A DNA stretch of 64,000 bases from Phycisphaerae bacterium. GTDB taxonomy: Bacteria > Planctomycetota > Phycisphaerae > UBA1845 > JAFGLZ01. The DNA is taken from the NCBI GenBank assembly GCA_016927755.1, contig JAFGLZ010000236.1, positions 1 through 64,000 of the forward strand. The letters run 5' to 3'. The notes below the pieces were generated by a model. The model was not told the origin of the DNA and did not search any database. It saw only the letters and a list, made by a program, of their open reading frames with translations. Positions 1 to 7,691 of the stretch are shown here, piece after piece (the stretch's first letter is position 1; the number at the start of each line of letters is the position of its first letter). The position numbers and the translations under genes were made by a program.

Positions 1-396
1 GACGGCAAGACGCATCCGGTGGACAGCAAGGACATCGCCTTCCAGATCGCCGGACGTGAGGTCTTCAAGATCGCCTTCATGAAGTGCAACCCGGCTCTGC
101 TCGAGCCGATCGTGAACATGGAAGTGACCGTGCCCACGCAGTACGTCGGCGACATCCAGGGCGAGCTGGCGAGCCGTCGCGGCCGGCCCCAGGGACAGGA
201 CATGCTCCCCGGAGGAATGGCCGTCATCAAAGCCCAGGCCCCGCTCGCCGAAGTGGCCGACTTCAACAGCCGCCTCTCGAGCATCAGCCAAGGCCAGGGA
301 AGCTACTCGATGGAGCTCAGCCACTACGAGCAGGTCCCCGGCAACGTCCAGCAGCAGGTCGTTGCCGCCGCGAAGAAAGCCAAGGAGAACGCGTAG
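1..396 (+). CDS. fusA: Elongation factor G, C-terminal part (cut by window edge)
   Basis: This is the last 131 residues of a translation elongation factor G, the GTPase that drives ribosomal translocation in the cytoplasm. The open frame runs in from base 1, so the 5' end lies outside the window. The piece covers the end of domain IV and all of domain V. Recognisable EF-G segments are CNPALLEPIVNMEVTVP, GDIQGELASRRGRPQGQ, the PLAEVADFNSRLSSISQGQG stretch and a final SHYEQVP. The frame ends in TAG after a Lys/Ala-rich tail. EF-G paralogs such as Tet(M)-type or EF-G2 proteins share this fold, so the exact paralog is less certain than the family. The gene converges on a minus-strand gene across a hairpin at 530-576. 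Confidence 0.93.
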   Translation, partial: DGKTHPVDSKDIAFQIAGREVFKIAFMKCNPALLEPIVNMEVTVPTQYVGDIQGELASRRGRPQGQDMLPGGMAVIKAQAPLAEVADFNSRLSSISQGQGSYSMELSHYEQVPGNVQQQVVAAAKKAKENA

Positions 397-457
397 CGGC
401 GTTCGGCAGGGGAATGCCCCCATCGCCGCAACGCAGGCTCCAAATCTGCACACGAAT

Positions 458-510
458 GTAACGCAGGCATCCTTGCCTGCCCTCTCGTGCACGCTGGAAG
501 TCTGTGTTAC
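458..510. repeat. Palindromic repeat, family A (GCAGGCATCTTGCCTGC type)
   Basis: This is a short imperfect inverted repeat bounded by GTAAC and GTTAC, with GCAGGCATCCTTGCCTGC inside. Near copies occur at 11291-11341. A related GGGCATCTTGCCCATG form occurs at 2532-2582 and 11373-11398. It behaves as a dispersed intergenic palindrome. Confidence 0.7.
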
Positions 511-529
511 GGGCTTGACCGAAAACGAA

Positions 530-576
530 ACCAGCGCCCGCCGATCACCGGGTTGATCCGCGGGCCCTGGTCTTTG
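530..576. terminator. Bidirectional hairpin terminator between convergent genes
   Basis: CCAGCGCCCGC at 531-541 pairs with GCGGGCCCTGG at 560-570 (one C-C mismatch). An inner GATCA/TGATC stem extends it. On the plus strand it is followed by TCTTTG, and on the minus strand by TTTCGTTTTC. It lies between the 3' ends of fusA and the TlpA-like gene and could end both transcripts. Confidence 0.6.
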
Positions 577-590
577 CGCGAATTCCTTGC

Positions 591-2624
591 TCAGAAGTCC
601 GGCGTAACCGGCTTCACCGGCCGGGGCGTCGGAGGCTTGACCTTCCCCTCGAGGTACTGCGTGATCCGTTCGGCCAATGACTCGCCTCGAAGACCGCTGG
701 CCAAGATCTTGCCGTCCGGCGAGATCAGGAACGTCGACGGAATCGCCCGGACGCCGAAGGCGGCGGTCAGCGTCGGAACTCGACCCGGCTCGCCGAAGAG
801 CTGCGACCAGGTGATCGCCTTGTCCTTGACGAACTTGCGGAGCGCAATCTCGTCGCTGTCGAGGCTGACCCCGATGATCAGGAAGTCCTTCCTCTCGGAC
901 AGGGCCTTCGCCGCCGCCTTGACGTTGGGGATCTCGGCCACACACGGCCCGCACCAGGTAGCCCAGAAGTCCAGCAGCAAGAACTTACCCTTGATCTCCT
1001 CGGCGCTCAGAACCTGGCCGTTCAGCGTCTTGGCCCGGCCCAACGCGTCGATCGGCGCGGCGGCCCCCGCGACAACTCCTGCCATCGGCGCCGGCGGTGG
1101 CTCGTTCGCCGGCCCCGAAAGCGTGATCACGTTCGGCTTGCGCCCCGGCTTGAGAAGCTCGGTCGTCAGCGGCCGGAACCCCTTGGCCAACACGAGAAGC
1201 TTCACGCCGTCGGCGGGCATGTGCTCGAGGACGAACTGACCCTTCGAGTCGGTCTGCGTGTCTCGACCCAGCGTCGCGTAGCCTCGCCACTCGGCCGTGA
1301 GAACGTCGGCCCCCGCCGCCGGTCGCTCCGACTCGTCCCGGACAATCCCCCTGATCGACGAACCCGGAGCGAGGGACAGCTCGACCCGCGCCGTCTCGCC
1401 CGGGGCGAGCCGGACCTTCTTCAGGTCCGGCGCGTACTCGGCGTGATCGGCCGTGACCACGACCTCTCTCGCCGGCAGGCCGATGATCTTGAACTCGCCC
1501 GATCGATTCGTGTTCGTCGAAATGAGGAAGCTTCTCTTGTCCTCGCCGACCGAGATCCTGGCCAGACCGACGGGCTCGCCGTCTCGGGCCCGCACGACCT
1601 TGCCCAAAAGCGTGGCCGGTCGCTCCAGGACGAATCGCTGGCTCACCTGGTCCTTCCCGGACGGCAGCGCGATCGAGCGATCCCAACCGCGCGGCGTGAT
1701 GTGCGCGTCGCTGACGAGCCGCGCGTGCAGCTCCGGCGTGTCCGGGTGCACGCCGCGGAGCTGCGCCCGCCCCGCCTTGTCTGTGATCCCCGAGTACGTG
1801 CGACGAGGCTCGTCGCTGTAGGCCTCGATCGTCACGCCCGCAACGGGCTTGTCCCGGTCGTCCACGACGAGAACGTCCACCCGGTACTCGGGGCGCAGCT
1901 CGACGTCGTAGGTCTCGGTCGATGCCGGATCGACTCGGGCCATCTCCTGACCGAACCCGTCGACCTGGATCGTGAGCATCGCGCCGCCCGGCTGGAGATC
2001 GTCGAACTTGTACCGCCCGTCGGCGTCGGTCTTGGCGACGCGCCGACCCGCGGGGGTCTGATAGACGACCTCCGCGCCGGCGATCGGCTTGTCGGAGCCG
2101 CTCCGCGTGACGCGGCCCTTCAGACTGAGCGACCCCGCGAACTCCACGACGACGTAAGGCTCGTCGTCCTCCGCCAGATCGACGACCTGCCGGGACTCCT
2201 TGAACGAGGGCGCCGAAACGCGAACCGCGATCTTGCCGGCCGTGCCGTCCGGCAGCGTCAGCTTGAAGTCGCCCGTCTCGTTGGTCTGACCGGTCACCAG
2301 GACCTTGCCGATGCCGCCGCCCTCGGGGACGGCCTCGATCGTAACGGTCGCCCCCTCGACGCCGCCGCCGGTATTGTTAAGGGCCTGGCCCTCGACGACG
2401 ACGGCGTTCGCAACTCGCCCCTCCGCCGCGGCCAGCGACAACAGCAGGACGAGGACGAATCGGATGCTCGTCCCGCCAGAAGCCCATGATGCCGATACCC
2501 CCACGAGGGCGCGAATCGGGCAGCGCACAATGTAGCATGGGCATCTTGCCCATGGATCGCGGGCGAGAGGCCCGTGCCACGGCGGGATTCCACGGACAGA
2601 GAGGATTCGACCGTGAGCAACCAT
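591..2624 (-). CDS. Exported carboxypeptidase-regulatory-like repeats fused to TlpA/ResA thioredoxin domain
   Basis: A predicted 677-residue exported protein. Residues from about 75 to 510 form several Ig-like carboxypeptidase regulatory-like beta-sandwich repeats (V.G.V......P..GA.V pattern). Residues of about 515-660 form a thioredoxin fold with FWATWCGPCVAEIP, i.e. the CGPC redox motif, plus the cis-Pro segment AIPSTFLI. TlpA/ResA proteins reduce disulfides or support cytochrome maturation outside the cytoplasm; the target here is unknown. The ATG at 2624 has an excellent AGGAGGT Shine-Dalgarno 6 bases upstream. The hydrophobic signal segment (FVLVLLLSLAAAEG) starts only about 55 residues later because a family A palindromic repeat lies in between. 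A GTG at 2504 would give a normal signal peptide but has no clear ribosome site. The upstream oxidoreductase frame runs into this gene without stopping. Confidence 0.83.
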   Translation of the reverse strand: MVAHGRILSVRGIPPWHGPLARDPWARCPCYIVRCPIRALVGVSASWASGGTSIRFVLVLLLSLAAAEGRVANAVVVEGQALNNTGGGVEGATVTIEAVPEGGGIGKVLVTGQTNETGDFKLTLPDGTAGKIAVRVSAPSFKESRQVVDLAEDDEPYVVVEFAGSLSLKGRVTRSGSDKPIAGAEVVYQTPAGRRVAKTDADGRYKFDDLQPGGAMLTIQVDGFGQEMARVDPASTETYDVELRPEYRVDVLVVDDRDKPVAGVTIEAYSDEPRRTYSGITDKAGRAQLRGVHPDTPELHARLVSDAHITPRGWDRSIALPSGKDQVSQRFVLERPATLLGKVVRARDGEPVGLARISVGEDKRSFLISTNTNRSGEFKIIGLPAREVVVTADHAEYAPDLKKVRLAPGETARVELSLAPGSSIRGIVRDESERPAAGADVLTAEWRGYATLGRDTQTDSKGQFVLEHMPADGVKLLVLAKGFRPLTTELLKPGRKPNVITLSGPANEPPPAPMAGVVAGAAAPIDALGRAKTLNGQVLSAEEIKGKFLLLDFWATWCGPCVAEIPNVKAAAKALSERKDFLIIGVSLDSDEIALRKFVKDKAITWSQLFGEPGRVPTLTAAFGVRAIPSTFLISPDGKILASGLRGESLAERITQYLEGKVKPPTPRPVKPVTPDF

Positions 2625-3898
2625 CGTCGCACCTCCTGACGCCGGAGCCCCGGAGAGGTGAGCGTCGACGCCGCGCCACCGGCGCTCAAGCCGGGATCGA
2701 AACTCGGCACCTTCATCTGCTCGCCCCCCTCAAACGCCGAGGCGTGAGCGACGATGCCCGGCGCGGTCATCGCCAGGGACTCGTACACGTCGACGGCCGG
2801 CTCGCGATTCTCGCACAAGGCCGTGATGAACTCATGAGTGATGAACGGGTGGGACCCGCCGTGCCCGCTGTCGCGTCGCATCGCCTTGGGAACCATGTGC
2901 CAGAAGTCGGGCAGATGGTCCCACGTCGGCGCGCCGGGGCCCTTCAGGGCCAACGGCTGTCCGCCCGAGCCGGGCATGTAGTACGTCAGACGCGTGCCGA
3001 ACCACTGCGCCCGCTCGCCGTGCGCCGTCCCGTCCCAGAAGACGTTGAACCGGCACATATGCCCCTGGCTCGTCTTGGCGAGCGTGGCCTGGACGTTGAA
3101 CGGGTTCTTGTAGGCGTTATCCTTCAGACGCTCCGAGTCCTTGTTGCCCCAGCCCAGGCACGACACCTCGGTCAGCCGCTCCTTCGTCACCCCGACCAGA
3201 AACCCCGTCGAATGCGTCGGGTAGAGCATCGGCGGGTAGCCGTACCGCCACGTTCGCTGGTCCTTGTAGTAGTCCAGCGCCCTTCGTTCCTTCTTGCCCG
3301 ACGGATGGTAGTACTCGACCTCGCTGTAGAAAAGCTCGCCGAACGCACCGTCCTGGAAGAGCTTCCTGGCCGCGATACAGTGCCGACGGTAATAGCTGGT
3401 CTCGGCCATCATGTAGAAGACCTTGTTGCGCTCCTTGGCCTCCTTGAGCGTCCGGCAATCCTCCAGCGTCGTCGCGGCCGGTACCGCACAGAGGCAGTGC
3501 TTGCCCGCGTCCATGACGGCCTTGCAGTGTCGGACGTGATCCGGTGCTCCGGTGAAGACGGCCACGGCGTCGATGTCCTTGGCCAGGATCAGCTTCTCCA
3601 AGGACGGAAACGACCTGCCGCACCGGTACGTCTTCATGAGACGATCGCGGCGATCATCCCGCAGGTCGCTGACCGCCTGAACGATGCAGTTGGGGTCCTC
3701 GTGCCAATGGAAGCTCGCCCCGAACCCGCCGCCCACCACGCCGATGCGGACCTTCCGGTCGCTCCTCACGGGCGGATCGGGAGCCTCAGCCCTCGTCGCG
3801 GACGAGCACACGCCGCCCGCCATCGAGACCCCCAAGGCCGTCCGCCCCGCCCTCGCCAGGAAATCGCGGCGAGACACGTCACGATGCACACCACTCAT
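2294..3898 (-). CDS. Tat-exported Gfo/Idh/MocA-family oxidoreductase with run-on C-terminus
   Basis: A predicted NAD(P)-dependent sugar-type oxidoreductase. The N-terminus carries a twin-arginine leader (SRRDFLARAGRTALG). A Rossmann start (VRIGVVGGGFGASFHW) follows, then the usual family segment CLCAVPAATTLEDC, where the common EKP motif is replaced by AVP. A predicted substrate domain with STGFLVG and HEFITAL completes it. The ATG at 3898 is chosen because GAGGAG lies 9 bases upstream and the Tat motif follows. The family usually ends near the KVPSF segment, here at about base 2700. This frame continues for about 130 more residues of low-similarity sequence to 2294 and overlaps the next gene by 331 bases. 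A TGA is available one frame away at 2686-2688, so a small indel or stop loss is likely. Function beyond the family is unknown. Confidence 0.82.
   Translation of the reverse strand: MSGVHRDVSRRDFLARAGRTALGVSMAGGVCSSATRAEAPDPPVRSDRKVRIGVVGGGFGASFHWHEDPNCIVQAVSDLRDDRRDRLMKTYRCGRSFPSLEKLILAKDIDAVAVFTGAPDHVRHCKAVMDAGKHCLCAVPAATTLEDCRTLKEAKERNKVFYMMAETSYYRRHCIAARKLFQDGAFGELFYSEVEYYHPSGKKERRALDYYKDQRTWRYGYPPMLYPTHSTGFLVGVTKERLTEVSCLGWGNKDSERLKDNAYKNPFNVQATLAKTSQGHMCRFNVFWDGTAHGERAQWFGTRLTYYMPGSGGQPLALKGPGAPTWDHLPDFWHMVPKAMRRDSGHGGSHPFITHEFITALCENREPAVDVYESLAMTAPGIVAHASAFEGGEQMKVPSFDPGLSAGGAASTLTSPGLRRQEVRRWLLTVESSLSVESRRGTGLSPAIHGQDAHATLCAARFAPSWGYRHHGLLAGRASDSSSSCCCRWPRRRGELRTPSSSRARPLTIPAAASRGRPLRSRPSPRAAASARSW
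2532..2582. repeat. Palindromic repeat, family A, inside a gene's 5' end
   Basis: GTAGCATGGGCATCTTGCCCATG is followed by GCGGGCGAGAGGCCCGTGCCACGG. It sits within the predicted N-terminal coding region of the TlpA-like gene, between its ribosome binding site and its signal peptide. The same palindrome lies at 11373-11398 in reverse orientation. Confidence 0.75.
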
Positions 3899-4007
3899 GC
3901 GAACGCTCCTCGGGCACGATGACGCCTCCCGCGTGGGCGCATCGGCCAGTCTGTCAGTATCGAACACCGGTCACGGCGTGTCAAAGGCGGTCCTAGTGCC
4001 TTTTTCG

Positions 4008-4203
4008 GTCAGACAGTCTCGTCGCGGGTGGGTCCGCACAGGGAGACCATTCCCATCGAACTAGCAACGGGTCAGCGAGATGCACCGTTCCGAATCAGCG
4101 CGCCGTTCCGCGGACCCGTGTCTCGTTCCATGTCACAAGGCCCATCTCATGCTCAGCCACGCCTCCCCGAATGCAACGCGAAACTCACGCACCGAAAACG
4201 GCA
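4008..4203. repeat. Dispersed repeat, family B, copy 1 (about 195 bp)
   Basis: It holds CGCGGGTGGGTCCGCAC near its left end and CCGCGGACCCGTGT about 95 bases on, forming an internal inverted pair, then a conserved right flank ending ACTCACGCACCGAAAACG. A near full-length copy is at 38918-39120 and a shorter one at 30066-30172. It fills the gap between the Tat oxidoreductase start and the first tandem surface-protein gene; no gene is visible here. Confidence 0.8.
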
Positions 4204-5637
4204 CTAGAGACGCCGTCGAACGATCGCCGCGACGCCGAGCATCGCCAGCGCGATCCCAACGAAGGGAATCACCGAGCCCTCCCCGCACCTGAAGACCGCC
4301 TCGACCCGCCAATCAGCGTCCATGATCAGCTCCAACGTCGAGTTGCCGTCCTCGACGACGTGGTTGACGTCGTTCGGATGGTTGGGGTCCCAGATCCGCC
4401 ACGCGTCGAACCCCCTGCCCTCCACGGGAAGCGCGACGAGTCGAACCGCCGTCCCCGGCGTGTACCGCCGCAACGGCGCGATCTCGTTCGGATCGTCGTT
4501 CGGGTCGTCCCGCAGGTCCGGGTCGATCGTGACGCGGCCGTAGTCCGGCTTGACCACTTCCAGACTCAGCGTGCGCGAGTCGCTCGTGAAGCGACCGCGC
4601 CGGCACTCGAAGTCGTCGAACGAAACGTCCACGACGTTTCGGGGAACGTTCGGATCGGTTCCGTCCCAGCAGCTCGCCGCCGAGACGCCGTTCCACCCCC
4701 CCGCGTGGCAGAAGGTATCCATGTGCAAGTTCGCGTCGAACGGCGTGCTGGTCCCCCACCCGTCGTCGATCACCTGGTTGCCGAGCAAGGCCCCGACGCA
4801 GTTGACCTCGAAGACCCACTCACCGGACCAGCCGTGCTTCTCGCCGCTCCAGGCCGCGCCCCGCAGCCAGTGGCAATTGGGGTCGTTGGCGTCCGTCGGC
4901 GCGTTCGGGTCGTAACTGGGGCCGTTCGGATCGTACTGCAGGAGCATCCAGCGAGCTATTCTCGGATCCGTCGGGCGATTCGCGTCGTCCTGCGCCAGCA
5001 GGGACGGCGGGTACTCCGGGGAGGCGACCTCAACGGACGCCATCGTCACGTGCCGAACACCGTTGTACGACGTCAGCAGGAGCCGTCCGTCGTCGGCCCG
5101 CCAGCACAACCCATATCCGCGGCGCTCGTTCACGAAGAGAGCATGCGTGGCGACCTCCGCGCGACCGGCCCTGGCGCCCCACGCGTCGTCGTGCGTCCTG
5201 ACGTTCGCCAGAATGTAGTGAGCGTGGTCGCAGGTGAACCAGCACCCGTCGGCATCCTCCTGAACGGCGGCGGAGGCGAGCGTGAAGTCCGACAGGAAGC
5301 TCGCCGCCGTAACGCGGAGCCGGCCCTGCCAAGCCCTCAGTTCGACCGTCGAGAGGCTGACCCTGGACTCGATCCAGTTCGGATCGTCCAGATCGAAACA
5401 GGGGTTCTGCTCGTGGATGACCCCGTCGTCAAAGCAGTCGTACCAGTCGGCCCTCCCCGTGGACTGGACGAGCAACAAGACGACGGCACAGACCAGTGTC
5501 CTTCCCGGCCAAAGACATTCACGCGCAGCGGGTATCCTGACCCGCTTCCTCTGCTGCCGGAAAGCCCGCCCTGCGACGGCACGAAGCTCACTCATTCCAA
5601 AGGACGCCGCCCCGGCGCTCAGCTCTGCCTTCACCAC
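4204..5637 (-). CDS. Exported surface protein with InlB-type repeat and C-terminal membrane tail, paralog 1
   Basis: A predicted 477-residue exported protein of unknown function and the most divergent of three tandem paralogs. A GTG start at 5637 has GGAGGGAG 9 bases upstream. It gives a long basic n-region, then a hydrophobic signal segment (TLVCAVVLLLVQSTGRA) before DWYDCFDDG. The central region has cysteines and Asp-Pro-Asn motifs (YDPNGPSYDPNAPTDANDPN). Residues of about 350-450 resemble a divergent InlB B-repeat, an Ig-like fold (YTPGTAVRLVALP, LELIMDADWRVEAVF). The tail is FRCGEGS, a membrane segment (VIPFVGIALAMLGVAAIV) and RRRL, like three-part C-terminal sorting signals. An ATG at 5595 is an alternative start without a ribosome site. 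It has no known enzymatic motif. Confidence 0.8.
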   Translation of the reverse strand: MVKAELSAGAASFGMSELRAVAGRAFRQQRKRVRIPAARECLWPGRTLVCAVVLLLVQSTGRADWYDCFDDGVIHEQNPCFDLDDPNWIESRVSLSTVELRAWQGRLRVTAASFLSDFTLASAAVQEDADGCWFTCDHAHYILANVRTHDDAWGARAGRAEVATHALFVNERRGYGLCWRADDGRLLLTSYNGVRHVTMASVEVASPEYPPSLLAQDDANRPTDPRIARWMLLQYDPNGPSYDPNAPTDANDPNCHWLRGAAWSGEKHGWSGEWVFEVNCVGALLGNQVIDDGWGTSTPFDANLHMDTFCHAGGWNGVSAASCWDGTDPNVPRNVVDVSFDDFECRRGRFTSDSRTLSLEVVKPDYGRVTIDPDLRDDPNDDPNEIAPLRRYTPGTAVRLVALPVEGRGFDAWRIWDPNHPNDVNHVVEDGNSTLELIMDADWRVEAVFRCGEGSVIPFVGIALAMLGVAAIVRRRL

Positions 5638-5953
5638 GGTACCACACTCCCTCCGGCCGTATCCGTGGCTGACGTCGGACGTGTCCGCGGCGATCCCGAA
5701 TCGCCCCTGGAAATCGGATCGATTGTCCCGAAGACCGAATCCCCCGCGGAGGTTCCTCGCGAGGGGCCTCGCCCGCTAATCCATTCGACGGCTTGAGTAT
5801 AGGGTCACAACCGGAAATGGCAAGCGCCGGAACGCATCCATCGAAAACGGCGACCGGGGAAGTCAGTACCCGACCGCCGTTTCCGTCCGTCGGCTCGGCC
5901 GCGAGTACGGTCCGCCTCAACGGCGGCGCCTCGCGCTGGAGCGCGTATCGATG
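5638..5953. other. Intergenic gap of 316 bases between tandem paralogs 1 and 2
   Basis: No gene, tRNA or convincing terminator was seen. AACGGCG near 5845 faces CGCCGTT near 5878 as a weak inverted pair. It presumably carries the promoter of the 5637 gene, but no clear hexamer pair was found. Confidence 0.4.
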
Positions 5954-7333
5954 CTACGTCAGCCGCCGAATCACGACGCCCACGCAAAGCCCCAACAGCA
6001 TCATCCCCACGAACGGCGGGACGCCGCTGCCGCACTTGAACGCCGCCTCAACGCTCTTGTCCTCATCCATCGTCAGGTACAGCACGGTGTTCGAGTCGGC
6101 CGTCCCGAAGTTCGCGTCCCCGGGGTAGTTCGGGTCGAAGATCACCCAGCGGTTGAACGACTTGCCGGCGATCGCCTCGGCCACCATCACGATCGACGTC
6201 CCGTCGGTATACCGACGAAGCAAACTCCAATCCTGCGACGGAGGCTCGTTCGCGTCGTTCGGGTCCCACACGACCGAATTGTTCGGATCGTCCAGAACGT
6301 CCGGATCGATCGTCACGCTCCCATATTGGGGATTGATGACGTTCAGCGACAGCGAGCGCGACACGTTCGTCCAGTAGCCCCATCGCGACTCGAAGTCGTC
6401 GTAGCTCGTGTCGACCACGTAACCGTACGTGTTCGGATCCACCGAGGCGTCGCCGCCGCTGAACGCCGCGACGGAGTTCCACCCGTCCTGATGCAGGTAG
6501 TACGGCATGTCATAGATGGGGTCGAACGGGAAATCCCCGTTGATCTCGTCGATGACGTTCTTGCCCAACATGTCGCCGACGCAATTCCCCTGCATGATCC
6601 AAACGCCGTCCCAGTCGTACTTGCCCCCGGTCCAAGCCGCCGCGCGGAGCCAGTGGCAGTTCGGATCGTTCGGGTCGTCCGGGTTGTTAGCGTCGTGGTT
6701 GGTGCCATACGGATCGAACTGCAGCACCAGCCACTTCTTGACACGGGAGTCCAGCGGCGTGAAGTCGTTGGGGTCAGGGTCGTTCGGGTCGTAGCTGTTG
6801 GGGTCGACGAGGTCCATGGGGTACCCCGCGTCCTCGATGGCGATGTCGGCCAAATGCAGCCACGTGAACCCGGAATACGAGGTGATGGACATCCAGCCGT
6901 CGCTGGGCTCCCACTCGAAGTCGTACGACGTCCACCCGGCGGCGAAGTGTCCGTGAGTCCAGATGCCGGTCATCCCGTTGTTCGGATCCCAGTTGTCGTC
7001 GTGACACCTCACGTTGGCGATCATATAGTGCGCGCCCGTGTTGTCGAAGTACGTCTCGTTGGGATCGTCCTCGCAACACGCCCCCATGAAGCAGAACGGG
7101 AAAAACGTGCTCTGGCACGTCACGCGGAGACGTCCCTCGTCCACCCCCACCGCGTAGTTGGTGCCCGTGACCAGCCGCTTCTCCCAGTGCGGATCGTCGA
7201 TGTCGTAGCCGACCGGGCTTCCGGCGAGTTCCCCGTCATCGAATGAGTCGTAGAAATCCCCCAACGCCACGCCAGGCATGAACACCCACACGGCGCAGAC
7301 CGCCCCTCCGAGGATCAAGAATCTCTTTCCCAT
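5954..7333 (-). CDS. Exported DPN-rich surface protein with C-terminal Cys-Gly membrane tail, paralog 2
   Basis: A predicted 459-residue exported protein of unknown function. The start at 7333 has GGAAGGAG nearby and gives a standard signal peptide (MGKRFLILGGAVCAVWVF...ALG) before DFYDSFDDGEL. The first 200 residues may be a beta-sandwich (conserved NYAVGVDEGRLRVTC, AHYMIANVRCHDDNWDPNNG). Short Asp-Pro-Asn runs occur throughout, e.g. SYDPNDPDPNDFTP. Residues of about 335-430 match the divergent InlB B-repeat pattern (YTDGTSIVMVAEAIAGKSF, YLTMDEDKSVEAAF). The tail KCGSGVPPFVG, then a membrane helix and IRRLT, is identical in type to paralog 3. The DNA of the 3' third is nearly identical to paralog 3, indicating a recent tandem duplication or gene conversion. 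A promoter candidate lies at 7488-7515. Confidence 0.85.
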   Translation of the reverse strand: MGKRFLILGGAVCAVWVFMPGVALGDFYDSFDDGELAGSPVGYDIDDPHWEKRLVTGTNYAVGVDEGRLRVTCQSTFFPFCFMGACCEDDPNETYFDNTGAHYMIANVRCHDDNWDPNNGMTGIWTHGHFAAGWTSYDFEWEPSDGWMSITSYSGFTWLHLADIAIEDAGYPMDLVDPNSYDPNDPDPNDFTPLDSRVKKWLVLQFDPYGTNHDANNPDDPNDPNCHWLRAAAWTGGKYDWDGVWIMQGNCVGDMLGKNVIDEINGDFPFDPIYDMPYYLHQDGWNSVAAFSGGDASVDPNTYGYVVDTSYDDFESRWGYWTNVSRSLSLNVINPQYGSVTIDPDVLDDPNNSVVWDPNDANEPPSQDWSLLRRYTDGTSIVMVAEAIAGKSFNRWVIFDPNYPGDANFGTADSNTVLYLTMDEDKSVEAAFKCGSGVPPFVGMMLLGLCVGVVIRRLT

Positions 7334-7487
7334 GACAATCTCCTTCCCGAGATCTGGCCCCCATCTACCCAAAGGCCCGCCGCGGACATGCAGGTGAGGC
7401 CACCTGTGCGGACCCTATCCACCGTTCAAGAGGGATGAGTGGTGCACTAATGAGAGATGACGCACCTTCCCTCACTCCCATAGTTGA

Positions 7488-7515
7488 ATTCTACCAAAAA
7501 TGTAAACAAGGGCAA
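7488..7515 (-). promoter_or_regulatory. Sigma70-type promoter for tandem paralog 2
   Basis: Read on the minus strand, TTGCCC and TAGAAT are 16 bases apart in an unusually AT-rich patch for this genome. It points at the ATG at 7333, leaving a leader of about 145 bases. Confidence 0.5.
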
Positions 7516-7592
7516 ACGGGAATCGTCAAGCGCCCTCGAACGACGACCCCGACGAGTCCATCCCACGACGACACGGGAAGTACGTCTTTGCC

Positions 7593-7632
7593 CACCAAAA
7601 AGAACCGGCGACCGGTAGGCCCGGTCGCCGGT
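7593..7632 (-). terminator. Rho-independent terminator of tandem paralog 3
   Basis: A perfect 12-bp stem (ACCGGCGACCGG with CCGGTCGCCGGT) and 5-base loop lie at 7604-7632. On the minus strand it is followed by TCTTTTTGG. It lies 60 bases after the stop codon at 7692, so paralog 3 is transcribed separately from paralog 2. Confidence 0.85.
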
Positions 7633-7691
7633 GGCTTCCCTCACATTCTTCCGCCAAGCCGGTGCTCGACGAGATCACAATCTTTCTTGGC

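Noticed and set aside
1221-2489. Long plus-strand open frame (422 codons) opposite the TlpA-like gene
   Set aside because: It has Arg/Gly/Ala-rich composition from a GC-biased antisense frame, no domain motifs, and full overlap with a well-supported minus-strand gene.
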